From Pseudomonas fortuita (lineage in GTDB: Bacteria; Pseudomonadota; Gammaproteobacteria; Pseudomonadales; Pseudomonadaceae), in NCBI RefSeq assembly GCF_026898135.2, contig NZ_CP114035.2, positions 5,373,501-5,437,500 of the forward strand: a stretch of DNA of 64,000 bases, read 5' to 3'. Shown one piece after another: positions 1 through 8,432 of this stretch. Each line of letters begins with the position of its first letter. Position 1 is the first letter of the stretch. The notes below the pieces were generated by a model that ran no database searches, was not told where the DNA came from, and was given only the letters and a program-made list of their open reading frames with translations. The translations under genes were made by a program, and so were the position numbers.

Positions 1-185
1 TTCATGCGCGGCAGGAAAATCCATTGCAGCCACTGCTCGAAACTGAGGGTATCGACAGCGAACGGCACAGTACTGGCCAATGCCTCGTCGCTGGGTGGCT
101 CGTCATCCCACCACCCCTGCACCACCAGTTCACGTTCGATCAGCAACAGGTGGTCGGCAATATCCAGAATACGTTGCTCGATCAT
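1..185 (-). CDS. YqcC family protein (partial, runs off the window)
   Basis: The first 61 or so residues are present; the gene continues beyond position 1. The visible protein starts MIEQRILDIADHLLLIEREL and carries the FAVDTLSFEQWLQWIFLPRM stretch that I recognise from the small YqcC-like family, whose function is unknown (in E. coli the gene lies near the pseudouridine synthase truC). The ATG overlaps the stop of the upstream lipoprotein gene in a TGATG arrangement, so the two are probably translationally coupled and in the mrcB operon. A GTG one codon upstream is an alternative start. The family call rests on the conserved C-terminal motif of the visible part. Confidence 0.75.
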   Translation of the reverse strand, partial: MIEQRILDIADHLLLIERELVVQGWWDDEPPSDEALASTVPFAVDTLSFEQWLQWIFLPRM

Positions 186-976
186 CACGAATTGACCCGT
201 GCCTTCTGCCGGGCCAGTGCTGCGCCAGCGCTGTCACCTTGCTTTTCACGGGCCTGGGCGATGGTGTTCCATAGCTCGGCCTGCAGGCTTGGCCGGCCGT
301 TGGCGTAAGTCAGGGCGCGACGCGCCAACTGTTCGGCCTGGGCGGCATCACCCTGCGACAGGCGTACCTGGGCCAGGCGGTACAGCACTTGCGGCTCGCG
401 CGGGGCAATACGCTGGGCACGCTCAAGGCTCGAAGCAGCGCCGTTGAAGTCACCACTGCCCTGCTGGGTCTGCGCGGTGGTCAACAGGGCCAGCACCGGG
501 CCATCTAGCTGCTCGTCGGCCGACAGACCACCGGCAGCGGTGCTGCTGCGCGGAATACCGGTTGGCGCGCTGGTGCTTGCCGGGGCGCTGTTCATGGCCG
601 CGATGTCGAACGGCTCGTCGGCGATCGGGTTCGGGTTTGTGGTCATCGGCGCCGAACTGACCGGGCCCGGGGTAATCGGGCCAGGCGTGATAGGCGAGGT
701 GCTGATCGGTGCCGCGCCATTGGCAGCCGGGAACGTCTGGATACCTGAAGCGCCAGCGCCCTGCGGAATCATCACGGTAACACCGGAGTCTTCGGGCAGC
801 GTCTGCGCTTGCGCGGTGCCCGTGTTATAGCCACCCGCCGAGCGGTTAGCCGTCACGCGCTCGCTGTTGGACACGCGGGTGCTCGAATCGACCACCGGTA
901 TATTGCCGCGCGGGACGCTGGAGCACCCCTGGAGCACAGCCAACGCCGTCACGGCAGGAAACAGCCACTTGTTCAC
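185..976 (-). CDS. lpoP: TPR-containing outer-membrane lipoprotein, probable PBP1b activator LpoP
   Basis: A 263-residue lipoprotein. From the chosen GTG start the N-terminus is a short lysine-tipped hydrophobic signal ending in the lipobox L-Q-G-C. A long Pro/Thr/Ser/Gly-rich linker follows, with repeats such as PITPGPITPGPV, and then a C-terminal part of about 95 residues with TPR-like helices (LERAQRIAPREPQVLYRLAQ). GTG at 976 is preferred over ATGs at 988 and 991 because GAGG lies just upstream of it. The gene directly follows mrcB. In P. aeruginosa a TPR lipoprotein beside the PBP1b gene, LpoP, activates that synthase from the outer membrane; assignment here is by position, linker-plus-TPR architecture and lipobox. 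It is unrelated in sequence to enterobacterial LpoB. Confidence 0.75.
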   Translation of the reverse strand: MNKWLFPAVTALAVLQGCSSVPRGNIPVVDSSTRVSNSERVTANRSAGGYNTGTAQAQTLPEDSGVTVMIPQGAGASGIQTFPAANGAAPISTSPITPGPITPGPVSSAPMTTNPNPIADEPFDIAAMNSAPASTSAPTGIPRSSTAAGGLSADEQLDGPVLALLTTAQTQQGSGDFNGAASSLERAQRIAPREPQVLYRLAQVRLSQGDAAQAEQLARRALTYANGRPSLQAELWNTIAQAREKQGDSAGAALARQKARVNS

Positions 977-1003
977 GTCACACCTCATCAATGCAGCCTG
1001 TGC

Positions 1004-3325
1004 TTAATTCATCCAGCCTTTGACCCAGTCCATGACCGACTCGGCAGGATTCTGCTCGCCGCCACAGGTCGCACCGGCGGGCGGTTCACTCCCGCGAATA
1101 TACGGCATCTGCACCGCTCCCGGACAGCTGGCATCAGACCCATGGCCAGTGTAAGGGTCGATCCAGGCCTGCACCACGTTGTCCGGTTGCGGCATGTCCA
1201 GCGGCAGCGGGTCGGCCTTTTTCATGAAACTGGTCCATACCTGCAGGGCACCGGTGGCACCGGTAAAGGGTGTTTTGCCGTTATCGTCACGGCCCATCCA
1301 CACCACGGCCAGCAGGTCCTGGCTGAAGCCGGAGAACCAGCTGTCGCGCGAGTCGTTACTGGTACCGGTCTTGCCCGCCAGGGTCAGCGAGCGCGGCAAG
1401 GTGTTGTACACCGAGCGCCCGGTACCTTCGCGCATGACCCGCTGCATGGCGTTCTGCACCAGGTAGATGGCGCCCGGGTCGAAGGTTTGCTGGATCTGGA
1501 ACGGGTAGCGCTTGAGCGGCTCGCCTTCGGCAGTCAACACGCTGCGGATACCGCGCATCGGGGTGTTGAAACCGCCGTTGGCGATGGTCTGGTACATGGT
1601 TGCAACCTGCATCGGCGACATGCCACCAGCACCCAGCAGCATGGCCGGGAAGGCTGGCCAGTCGACATTTACCCCTAGCCGGCCAATGGTCTTGATCACA
1701 TTGGGCACGCCCACTTCCAGGCCAAGCTTGGCAGTCGAAAGGTTGTACGAGTTGGCAAGCCCCTGATACAGATAGATGGTGCCATGCGGTCGACGGTCGT
1801 AGTTTTGTGGGCGCCAGACCTGACCATCGGCACCCTTGACCGAAAATGGCTCATCCTGCACCCAGCTGGTCAGGGTGTACTTGCTCGGCTGCTCCAGCGC
1901 AGTCAGGTACACCGACGGTTTTACCAGCGAGCCGATCGGCCGCACAGCATCAATGGCCCGGTTGAAACCGGCGAAGCCTGCCAGGCGGCTGCCGATCAGC
2001 GCCTGTACCTCACCGGTTTCCGGGTTGGTCACGACCATTGCCGATTCCACCTCGTCAGCACCCTTGCGCCCCGACAGGCGCTTGAAGGTCTCGCTCATCG
2101 AAGTTTCGGCCTTCATCTGCAGGATCGGGTCGAAGCTGGTGAAAATACGCAGGCCTTCTTCAGTCAAGTCTTCGTCGCGGTAGTCCTGGCGCAGTTGACG
2201 CTTGACCAGGTCGAGGAAGGCCGGGAACGAGCTGTCAGCCAGGCTGCCGCGCTTGGTCACGCCCAGCGGCATCTTCTTCGCTGCATCAACTTCCGCCTGG
2301 CTGGCCACGCCTTGCTCGGCCACCAGGTCGAGCACCAGGTTGCGGCGAGCCAGGGCACGGTCAGGGTAACGCCGCGGGTTGTAGTAGGACGGGCCTTTGA
2401 CCATGCCTACCAGCAGGGCGATCTGGTGCAGTTTCAGCTCAGACAGCGGTTGGCTGAAGAAGAACTGGCTGGCCAGACCGAAACCGTGAACTGCACGTTG
2501 GCCATCCTGACCGACGAACACCTCGTTGAGGTAGGCCTCGAGAATCTCGCGCTTGTCGTAATGCAGCTCAAGCAGCATCGCCATCATTGCCTCGGTCAGC
2601 TTTCGGCTGAGGCTGCGCTCACTGCTGAGGTAGAAGTTCTTCACCAGCTGTTGGGTCAGGGTACTGCCCCCCTGGCGCATGGACCCCGACGAGGTGTTGA
2701 CCCACATTGCCCGGGCGATGGACTTGGGCGACACGCCGTAGTGGCTGTAGAAGTCGCGGTCTTCGGTCGCTACCAGTGTTTCGAGCAGGTACTTGGGTAC
2801 CTGATCGATCTTGATCAGGATGCGGTCTTCGAGGTTCTTCGGGTAGATGCCGCCGATCATCAGCGGCTCCAGCCGCACCACGTCGAGCGCCTTGCCGTTG
2901 GCCGCAGAAAGGCCCGCCACGTAATCGCCGGAGAAGCGCACGCGCACGAACTGCGCCGGTTCCATCCCCTCGTAGAACTGGAAGCCACGGGTGTTGAGGT
3001 CGACGGTATTGCCGTTGACGGCCGCCGCACCTGGGCCGTTGGCCGCGCTCTCACGCCGGTAGCCGAGCGCATCGAGTTCGGTAAGGAAGTCGTTTTTGCT
3101 CAGTTTTTGACCAGTAAAGAGCTCCAGCGGCCGGGCATACACCTTGGCCGGGATGGTCCAGCGCTTGCCGGAGAACTTCTCCTGCACGACAGCATCGAGG
3201 TAAACCGCGAAGCCGGCAACGATCACCAGGCCTACCAGGCTGAGCTTCAAAGCCCAGCCCAGCCAGGCGCGAGAACGGCTGGTCGAGGGTTTCTGAGGGG
3301 TACGAGGATTTCGAGATCGGGTCAT
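1004..3325 (-). CDS. mrcB: Penicillin-binding protein 1b (bifunctional peptidoglycan synthase)
   Basis: Class A penicillin-binding protein of 773 residues that polymerises lipid II and crosslinks the glycan in the periplasm. One membrane anchor lies at about residues 22-46 after an Arg/Ser-rich cytoplasmic tail. The UB2H-type region (RPLELFTGQKLSKNDFLTEL) follows, then the glycosyltransferase domain with the VATEDRDFYSHYG motif holding the catalytic Glu near residue 190. The transpeptidase domain has S-L-V-K (in PIGSLVKPS), S-Y-N and K-T-G (AGKTGTSND). Length is normal for PBP1b. lpoP and a yqcC-like gene follow. A TATAAT box ends only eight bases before the ATG, so the transcript may have almost no leader. 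Confidence 0.96.
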   Translation of the reverse strand: MTRSRNPRTPQKPSTSRSRAWLGWALKLSLVGLVIVAGFAVYLDAVVQEKFSGKRWTIPAKVYARPLELFTGQKLSKNDFLTELDALGYRRESAANGPGAAAVNGNTVDLNTRGFQFYEGMEPAQFVRVRFSGDYVAGLSAANGKALDVVRLEPLMIGGIYPKNLEDRILIKIDQVPKYLLETLVATEDRDFYSHYGVSPKSIARAMWVNTSSGSMRQGGSTLTQQLVKNFYLSSERSLSRKLTEAMMAMLLELHYDKREILEAYLNEVFVGQDGQRAVHGFGLASQFFFSQPLSELKLHQIALLVGMVKGPSYYNPRRYPDRALARRNLVLDLVAEQGVASQAEVDAAKKMPLGVTKRGSLADSSFPAFLDLVKRQLRQDYRDEDLTEEGLRIFTSFDPILQMKAETSMSETFKRLSGRKGADEVESAMVVTNPETGEVQALIGSRLAGFAGFNRAIDAVRPIGSLVKPSVYLTALEQPSKYTLTSWVQDEPFSVKGADGQVWRPQNYDRRPHGTIYLYQGLANSYNLSTAKLGLEVGVPNVIKTIGRLGVNVDWPAFPAMLLGAGGMSPMQVATMYQTIANGGFNTPMRGIRSVLTAEGEPLKRYPFQIQQTFDPGAIYLVQNAMQRVMREGTGRSVYNTLPRSLTLAGKTGTSNDSRDSWFSGFSQDLLAVVWMGRDDNGKTPFTGATGALQVWTSFMKKADPLPLDMPQPDNVVQAWIDPYTGHGSDASCPGAVQMPYIRGSEPPAGATCGGEQNPAESVMDWVKGWMN

Positions 3326-3333
3326 GGCGGCGG

Positions 3334-3339
3334 ATTATA
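3334..3339 (-). promoter_or_regulatory. -10 box directly upstream of mrcB
   Basis: On the minus strand TATAAT is followed by eight bases and then the mrcB ATG. A start site about seven bases past the box would give a leader of only a couple of bases. I see no convincing -35 and no Shine-Dalgarno sequence between box and ATG. Confidence 0.55.
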
Positions 3340-3439
3340 CGCACTTTATAAAGGCTGGGCAGACGGCCCAGCGGTAGGCAGGGACGGCACCATTGACCAT
3401 AATGGCGCATTCGAATTCCCTGCCCCGGAAGGATTTGCC

Positions 3440-5002
3440 GTGAGCCAAGCTCTTATCACTGCGTTGCAGAACCCCGCCCTGTACCCTCACCCCGTGGATG
3501 GGTTCCAGCTCATCGAGACGCATATCTCCTGGGTGCTGCTCACCGGCGAGTACGCCTACAAGATCAAGAAACCGATGAACTTCGGCTTCCTCGATTTCAC
3601 CGAACTGGGTCAGCGCCAGCATTTCTGTAACGAAGAGTTGCGCCTGAACCAGCGCATGACCGATGGCCTGTACCTGGAGGTATTGGCGGTGACCGGTAGT
3701 GTCGAAGCGCCGCAGATCGGTGGCGACGGCGAGGCCATCGAATACGCGCTGAAGATGCGCCAGTTCCCTCAGGGGCAGATGCTCAGCACCCTGCAGGCCA
3801 ATGGTGAACTGAATGCCGCGCACATTGACCAGATGGCCCGGCAAATTGCCGAGTTTCACCTGCAGACCCCCAAGGTATCTGCCGAGCAGCCCTACGGTTC
3901 GCCTGAAAGCGTCATGGCCCCGGTCGAGCAGAACTTCGAGCAGATCCGCCCATTCCTCAGCGACAAGGCCGACCTGCTGCAACTGGACAACCTGCAGGCG
4001 TGGGCGCGGAGCAGTTTCGAGCGGCTGCAAGGCCTGTTCGCCTCGCGCAAGGCCAATGGCTTTACCCGCGAGTGTCATGGCGACATCCACCTGGGCAACG
4101 CGACCCTGATCAACGGCCAGGTGGTGATCTTCGACTGCATCGAGTTCAACGAACCGTTCCGCATGACCGATGTCTGGGCCGACACCGGCTTCCTCGCCAT
4201 GGACCTGGAAGATCGCGGCCTCAAGTGCCTGGCACGACGTTTCATCAGTCAGTACCTGGAGCTGACCGGCGATTATGAAGGCCTGGAGGTGCTCAACTTC
4301 TACAAAGCCTATCGCGCCCTGGTACGGGCCAAGGTCGCGCTGTTCAGCATGCCGGCCAATGCCGATGGCGTGCAGCGGGCCACTACCCTGCGCACCTACC
4401 GCAACTACGCCAACCTGGCGGAAAGCTACAGCGCCATCCCTTCGCGGCTGCTGGCCATCACCCATGGTGTCTCGGCAGTGGGCAAGAGCCACGTGGCAAT
4501 GCGCCTGGTCGAGGCCTTGGGCGCCATTCGCGTGCGCTCCGACGTCGAGCGCAAGCGCCTGTTCGGCGATCAGCCGCACGACCACGCCGGCCAACTCACT
4601 GCAGGCATTTATGACCCGGATGCCAGTGCCGCCACCTACCAACGTTTGCATGAAGTGGCAGCCACCGTTTTGCGCGCCGGCTTCCCGGTGGTGCTGGATG
4701 CCACCTACCTCAAGCGTGAACAGCGCCAGGCTGCTGCAGACGTCGCCAGCCAGACCGGTGTGCCGTTCCTGATCCTCGACTGCCACGCACCCGAGGCCGT
4801 CATCGCCAGCTGGCTGGAGCAGCGTCAGGCCGAAAACACCGACCCCTCCGATGCCACCCTGGATGTGGTCAAGGCCCAGCAGGCGAGCCGTGAAGCGTTG
4901 GATGCGCAGGAGCTGGTGCAGAGCACACGGGTCGATACCCAGGATGCTGGCAGCATGGACCAGGTGATCGAGCAGATTCGCCAGCGGTTGCCAGGCCTGT
5001 AA
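3440..5002 (+). CDS. Aminoglycoside-phosphotransferase-like plus P-loop kinase fusion protein
   Basis: A 520-residue two-domain protein. The open frame extends upstream, but GTG at 3440 has GGAAGGA seven bases before it and begins MSQALITALQNP, so I start there. The N-terminal 320 residues resemble the aminoglycoside phosphotransferase/kinase-like fold: CHGDIHLGN near residue 212 is the catalytic-loop Asp motif, and VIFDCIEFNEPFRMTDVWAD supplies the metal-binding Asp. The C-terminal 180 residues are an AAA_33-type P-loop kinase with G-V-S-A-V-G-K-S near residue 343. The same architecture is common in proteobacteria as uncharacterised 'AAA family ATPase' proteins; the substrate is unknown. It is transcribed divergently from mrcB, a neighbourhood also found in P. 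aeruginosa. Confidence 0.85.
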   Translation: MSQALITALQNPALYPHPVDGFQLIETHISWVLLTGEYAYKIKKPMNFGFLDFTELGQRQHFCNEELRLNQRMTDGLYLEVLAVTGSVEAPQIGGDGEAIEYALKMRQFPQGQMLSTLQANGELNAAHIDQMARQIAEFHLQTPKVSAEQPYGSPESVMAPVEQNFEQIRPFLSDKADLLQLDNLQAWARSSFERLQGLFASRKANGFTRECHGDIHLGNATLINGQVVIFDCIEFNEPFRMTDVWADTGFLAMDLEDRGLKCLARRFISQYLELTGDYEGLEVLNFYKAYRALVRAKVALFSMPANADGVQRATTLRTYRNYANLAESYSAIPSRLLAITHGVSAVGKSHVAMRLVEALGAIRVRSDVERKRLFGDQPHDHAGQLTAGIYDPDASAATYQRLHEVAATVLRAGFPVVLDATYLKREQRQAAADVASQTGVPFLILDCHAPEAVIASWLEQRQAENTDPSDATLDVVKAQQASREALDAQELVQSTRVDTQDAGSMDQVIEQIRQRLPGL

Positions 5003-5014
5003 GTTCGCCGTTTT

Positions 5015-5124
5015 CCTGTACCGGCCCTATCGCCGGCAAGCCAGCTCCCACAGTTACACCCTCGCCCTCAAGGCCTGCGGTGTACCTGTGGGGGCTGGCT
5101 TGCCGGCGATGGGGCCAGAACAGG
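5015..5124. repeat. REPIN-like inverted pair of REP sequences (type with CCGGCAAGCC core)
   Basis: Two roughly 40-base arms, each beginning CCTGT and containing GCCGGCAAGCC or its complement, face each other across a short spacer. This lies in the gap after the 3440-5002 gene. It belongs to the P. putida REP families; a half copy of the same subtype lies after recN at 60312-60338. Confidence 0.8.
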
Positions 5125-5254
5125 CTACTTCCCAAAGGCAGTTCATCGCCCCCGATGGCAAAAGGCCGCGCATTTCTTAACCCCCGCTACACTCCTCTCT
5201 GACCTGCTCGCGATTTATCCTCCAATCCACGTTCAGCCATCGCAAGGAGGCTCG

Positions 5255-5533
5255 ATGAACGATGAATTGCAGCACCTGAAGAACCTTGGCAAGACCTCTG
5301 CGCAGTGGCTGCATGCCGCCGGCATCCACAGCGCATCGGATCTGCGTCGCCTGGGTGCGGTGGGTGCCTACCAGGCCGTCAAGACACGAGGGTTCCGCGC
5401 CTCCAAGGTGCTGTTGTACGCCATTGAGGGCGCCTTGCTGGACATGCACTGGAACGATTTGCCGCTCGAACGCAAAGAAGCGCTCAATCAACAACTGGAC
5501 GCGAAAAATCCTACGCAAAAAAATCCAAAATAA
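5255..5533 (+). CDS. TfoX C-terminal domain protein
   Basis: A small protein of 92 residues. The segment LKNLGKTSAQWLHAAGIHSASDLRRLGAVGAYQAVK is typical of the TfoX/Sxy C-terminal domain, a helix-hairpin-like fold, and the rest of the protein is short. It lacks the N-terminal TfoX domain, so it should not be read as a full competence regulator. AAGGAGG stands seven bases before the ATG. It lies between the kinase-like gene and the PrrF RNA, as in P. aeruginosa, where similar small genes flank the prrF locus. Its function is unknown. Confidence 0.8.
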   Translation: MNDELQHLKNLGKTSAQWLHAAGIHSASDLRRLGAVGAYQAVKTRGFRASKVLLYAIEGALLDMHWNDLPLERKEALNQQLDAKNPTQKNPK

Positions 5534-5547
5534 TCGTGGGGAAGGGA

Positions 5548-5579
5548 TTGACGCCTGAATGAGAATTGTTATGATTATC
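5548..5579 (+). promoter_or_regulatory. Sigma70 promoter overlapped by a Fur box, driving PrrF
   Basis: TTGACG at 5548-5553 and TATGAT at 5570-5575 are separated by 16 bases. The overlapping 5561-5579 segment GAGAATTGTTATGATTATC matches the 19-base Fur consensus GATAATGATAATCATTATC at 14 positions by my count. A start site near 5582 fits the conserved 5' end of PrrF RNAs. Iron-bound Fur would block RNA polymerase here. Confidence 0.85.
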
Positions 5580-5581
5580 AC

Positions 5582-5696
5582 AACTGGTCGCGAGACTGGT
5601 TGGATAACCTAAGAGCCCCTGGTTCGGACTCTCAGATTATCTCCTCATCAGGCTAATCACGGTTATTGACCCGGCATTTTGCCGGGTCTTTTTTTG
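5582..5696 (+). ncRNA. prrF: PrrF-type iron-responsive small RNA
   Basis: A roughly 115-base transcript unit beginning AACTGGTCGCGAGAC. Its core, CTCATCAGGCTAATCACGG at 5644-5662, is the segment I recognise as conserved in Pseudomonas PrrF RNAs; it base-pairs with mRNAs of iron-using proteins such as sodB. It ends in the intrinsic terminator at 5668-5695. PrrF is made when Fur releases its promoter and lowers expression of dispensable iron proteins. In P. aeruginosa two tandem copies sit between a short gene cluster and the haem-uptake operon phuSTUVW; here one copy occupies the same place next to hmuTUV. The call rests on core sequence, Fur box and synteny. Confidence 0.88.
5668..5695 (+). 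terminator. Intrinsic terminator of PrrF
   Basis: GACCCGGC and GCCGGGTC form an eight-base-pair stem around a five-base loop, followed by seven T. Confidence 0.93.
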
Positions 5697-5724
5697 CCTG
5701 GGGGTTTGTGCCGCCTGGCCCACA

Positions 5725-6615
5725 CTACTGGCGAAACTGCGCGCAGTAATCCTGCTCCGGCATCGCCGCGGTGTACCACACGTAATCAGCCTGGCCTGGC
5801 TCAACCTGCTCGCCCACCTCGGCCAGCAGCAATACCTTGGTCTCCCCCGACGCCGACGCCCCCAGATCTGCCAGGTGCAAGGGTATGCCCAGGTCCTTGC
5901 GCACGTGATAGGCCCCGGCAAACAGCAACGCTGGCTGCGGCGCGGACAGCAACCGCTCGGCCATGCGCCGGTCGCGCTGCTGCTGCACGGCCAGCATCGC
6001 CGGCAACTGGCTTTCCGGCAGCATCCCACAATGGCCCGCGCGTACCTGCTCGAGCAAAGCAGCCTTTACCGCCGGTGCATTGGACCTTTTGCCAGTCAGC
6101 GGGGCTGGCTGTCGATAGGCCTGACGCATCTCACCAGGCGACAGGTTGGCAGCCAGCAGTTGCACTCGGTCCTGCAAGGCCTCACGCACTATCGGCCCGT
6201 ACAGCTGCCAATCCCACCCTTCCTGCCAGGCCAGCGCCTTGGGCAAGTTCGCCGGCAGCGGCTGCCCCTGAACCTTGTCGACCAGCGGTTGCTGCTCAGG
6301 CTGCAGCATTTCCAGCAGGAGACTGCCTTGCACGCGGTTCCCCTGCATCGCCCGTAGCAGCCAGAGTTGCAACGCGTGATGGTCCGGGTTGTCATGTTTT
6401 TCGCCCACCAGCACGCGAGGGGTGCCTGCCAGGCGCTGCACCAGTTGCTCAGGGCTGATCGCCCGGCCACTGGCAAGATCGATGATGTGCCCCAACTCGG
6501 CATGCGTGCGCCCTTCACTGCTCTGCCAGGAGGGCAGTGGCGGCAGGCTGGCCTGGCAGCCGCCCAGTGACAACATCAGGCAAAGCGAGAAACCCGACAG
6601 CAGCAGATGACGCAT
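5725..6615 (-). CDS. ChaN family haem-binding lipoprotein (PhuW-like)
   Basis: A 296-residue lipoprotein with the lipobox S-L-G-G-C near residue 20. The ChaN fold signature is seen in VLVGEKHDNPDHHALQLWLL, LANLPKALAWQEGWDWQLYGPIV and LLFAGAYHVRKDLGIPLHLA. ChaN-family proteins are iron-regulated and bind haem. ATG at 6615 is chosen because AGGAGG stands eight bases upstream; a TTG two codons earlier is too close to that site. It is the last gene of the hmuTUV operon, 12 bases after hmuV, and corresponds to phuW of P. aeruginosa. Its exact role in haem uptake is not settled; family membership is clear. Confidence 0.87.
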   Translation of the reverse strand: MRHLLLSGFSLCLMLSLGGCQASLPPLPSWQSSEGRTHAELGHIIDLASGRAISPEQLVQRLAGTPRVLVGEKHDNPDHHALQLWLLRAMQGNRVQGSLLLEMLQPEQQPLVDKVQGQPLPANLPKALAWQEGWDWQLYGPIVREALQDRVQLLAANLSPGEMRQAYRQPAPLTGKRSNAPAVKAALLEQVRAGHCGMLPESQLPAMLAVQQQRDRRMAERLLSAPQPALLFAGAYHVRKDLGIPLHLADLGASASGETKVLLLAEVGEQVEPGQADYVWYTAAMPEQDYCAQFRQ

Positions 6616-6627
6616 CGACAATGCCTC

Positions 6628-7395
6628 CTAGCGTGTGATGATCAGTGGGTGCCCACGCTCTGGGTGCGCCTGCACCAGTACGTCGATACCGTACACCGCC
6701 TTCAGTGCCGCTGGCGTCAATACCGCTTCGGGCGTGGCAAACGCATGGCAGCGCCCCTGCTCCAGCAACAGGATACGGTCACAGTAGCGCGCAGCCAGAT
6801 TCAGGTCATGCAGGATCACCAGCACCGCAGCGCCGCGGTCGGCGAAGCGGCGCACGGATTCAAGGGTAGTGTGCTGGTGCAGTGGGTCGAGCATCGAGGT
6901 CGGTTCGTCGAGCAGCAGCGTGGCCCCCTCCTCGCCCGGCCATAGCTGGGCCAGCACGCGGGCCAGGTGCACCCGCTGCCGCTCGCCACCGGAGAGCGCC
7001 AGGTAACTGCGCCCCACCAGGTGCCAGGCATCCGCCGCCTGCAACGCCGCTTCGACAATTTGCGCATCGCGCTGCTGCCCGGTGCCATGAGGCATGCGCC
7101 CCATGCCCACCACTTCCTCGACCCGGAACGAGAAGCCCAGGCTGGACACCTGTGGCAACACTGCCAGGCGCCTGGCCCGCTCCTGCCCAGGCCAATCGGT
7201 GAGGGGCCGGCCCTGCAACGTCACCCGCCCTCGCTCGGGCGCCAGCTCGCCACACAACACAGCCAGCAGGCTGCTCTTGCCGGCACCGTTGGGGCCGAGC
7301 ACACCCACCACCTGCCCCGGGCTCAGTTGCAGGTGAATGTCGTGCAGCACTTCGTTGCTCCCCCGCCGCAGGTGCAGGCCTTCGACTTGCAACAT
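6628..7395 (-). CDS. hmuV: Haem ABC importer, ATP-binding protein
   Basis: ABC ATPase of 255 residues that powers haem transport from the periplasm across the inner membrane. Walker A is GPNGAGKS at residues 34-41, the ABC signature is LSGGERQRV near residue 140, Walker B is [12 protein letters not shown], and the switch His lies in [14 protein letters not shown]. These features and the length match the HmuV/PhuV family. Its ATG overlaps the hmuU stop in a TGATG arrangement, showing translational coupling. Confidence 0.94.
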   Translation of the reverse strand: MLQVEGLHLRRGSNEVLHDIHLQLSPGQVVGVLGPNGAGKSSLLAVLCGELAPERGRVTLQGRPLTDWPGQERARRLAVLPQVSSLGFSFRVEEVVGMGRMPHGTGQQRDAQIVEAALQAADAWHLVGRSYLALSGGERQRVHLARVLAQLWPGEEGATLLLDEPTSMLDPLHQHTTLESVRRFADRGAAVLVILHDLNLAARYCDRILLLEQGRCHAFATPEAVLTPAALKAVYGIDVLVQAHPERGHPLIITR

Positions 7396-8432
7396 CAGCT
7401 GCGCCCTCTTATCAGCAGGACCAGAAAGAACGGCGCACCAATGAAGGCCGTGACAATACCAATCGGCAACTCGGCAGGTGCCAGCAGCAGCCGCGCCGCC
7501 AGGTCGGCGAACAGCATCAGCACGCCCCCGGCCAGCAACGAGGCCGGTAGCACCACGCGGTGATCAGGCCCGGCCAGCAAGCGCACCAGGTGCGGCACCA
7601 CCAGGCCGATGAAACCGATCAGCCCTGCTGCTGCCACTGCCGCACCTACGCCCAGCGCCGTGCAGAACACCAGCTCGCGCTTGAGTCGCTCCACGTCAAC
7701 GCCCAGGTGGCGCGCCTCCGACTCACCCAGTAACAGGGCATTCAGCGCCTTGGCCCGGCGCGGCAGCCACACCGCTACCCCCGCCGCCACCAGTAGCAAC
7801 GGCCACAGCCGTTCGTAGCTGGCACCGTTCAGGCTGCCGAGGTTCCAGAATGTCAGTGTGCGCAGGGTGGCGTCGTCGGCCAGGTAAGAGAACAGCCCAA
7901 CGGCCGCGCCGCCCAGCGCAGTCATGGCCACGCCCGCCAGCAGCATCGTGGCAACGTTGGTCTGGCCATCGCGCCGCCCCAGTCGGTAGACCAACGCGGT
8001 CACCCCAAGCCCCCCGACAAAAGCGCAGAACGACAACAGATAGGGCGCGAAAGCGTCCGGCATGCCGCCAAACCAGGCACCACCGACAATGGCGACCGCT
8101 GCACCCATCGCCGCCCCAGCGGCAACCCCCACCAGCCCTGGATCGGCCAGCGGGTTGCGGAACAGCCCCTGCATGGCCACGCCGGACAGCGCCAGCACCG
8201 CGCCCACCGCCAGCCCGAGCAAGGTACGCGGCAGGCGGATCTGGCCCAGGATCATCTCGGCCTGCTGCAGGCCGTCAGCCGCAATCGGCAGCCCCAACAG
8301 GCGCAGGCCGGCGCGCAGGGTGTCGAACAGCGGCAGGCTGACCGGCCCCAAGGCCAGCGACAACCACACCGCCAACAGGCACAGCAGACTAAGGCAAATG
8401 AACAACGTACGTGGCTGGACCCGCTGTTTCAT
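7395..8432 (-). CDS. hmuU: Haem ABC importer, permease protein
   Basis: A 345-residue FecCD-type permease with about ten hydrophobic segments. Typical motifs are the coupling-region stretches [31 protein letters not shown] and [12 protein letters not shown], both diagnostic for iron-siderophore and haem permeases. It forms the transmembrane channel with HmuV and receives haem from HmuT. Its start overlaps the hmuT stop by ATGA, and its stop overlaps the hmuV start. It corresponds to phuU of P. aeruginosa. Confidence 0.94.
   Translation of the reverse strand: MKQRVQPRTLFICLSLLCLLAVWLSLALGPVSLPLFDTLRAGLRLLGLPIAADGLQQAEMILGQIRLPRTLLGLAVGAVLALSGVAMQGLFRNPLADPGLVGVAAGAAMGAAVAIVGGAWFGGMPDAFAPYLLSFCAFVGGLGVTALVYRLGRRDGQTNVATMLLAGVAMTALGGAAVGLFSYLADDATLRTLTFWNLGSLNGASYERLWPLLLVAAGVAVWLPRRAKALNALLLGESEARHLGVDVERLKRELVFCTALGVGAAVAAAGLIGFIGLVVPHLVRLLAGPDHRVVLPASLLAGGVLMLFADLAARLLLAPAELPIGIVTAFIGAPFFLVLLIRGRS

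Noticed and set aside
1784..3439. Upstream extension of the kinase-like gene to a 1072-codon frame
   Set aside because: The added part is antisense to mrcB. GTG at 3440 has a good ribosome-binding site and the family-like start.
5015..5124. Repeated palindromes considered as a CRISPR array
   Set aside because: Each locus holds a single inverted pair rather than direct repeats with unique spacers; they are REP/REPIN elements and no cas gene is present.
5255..5533. The TfoX-domain protein considered as a competence regulator
   Set aside because: Only the C-terminal domain is present and no competence genes are nearby.
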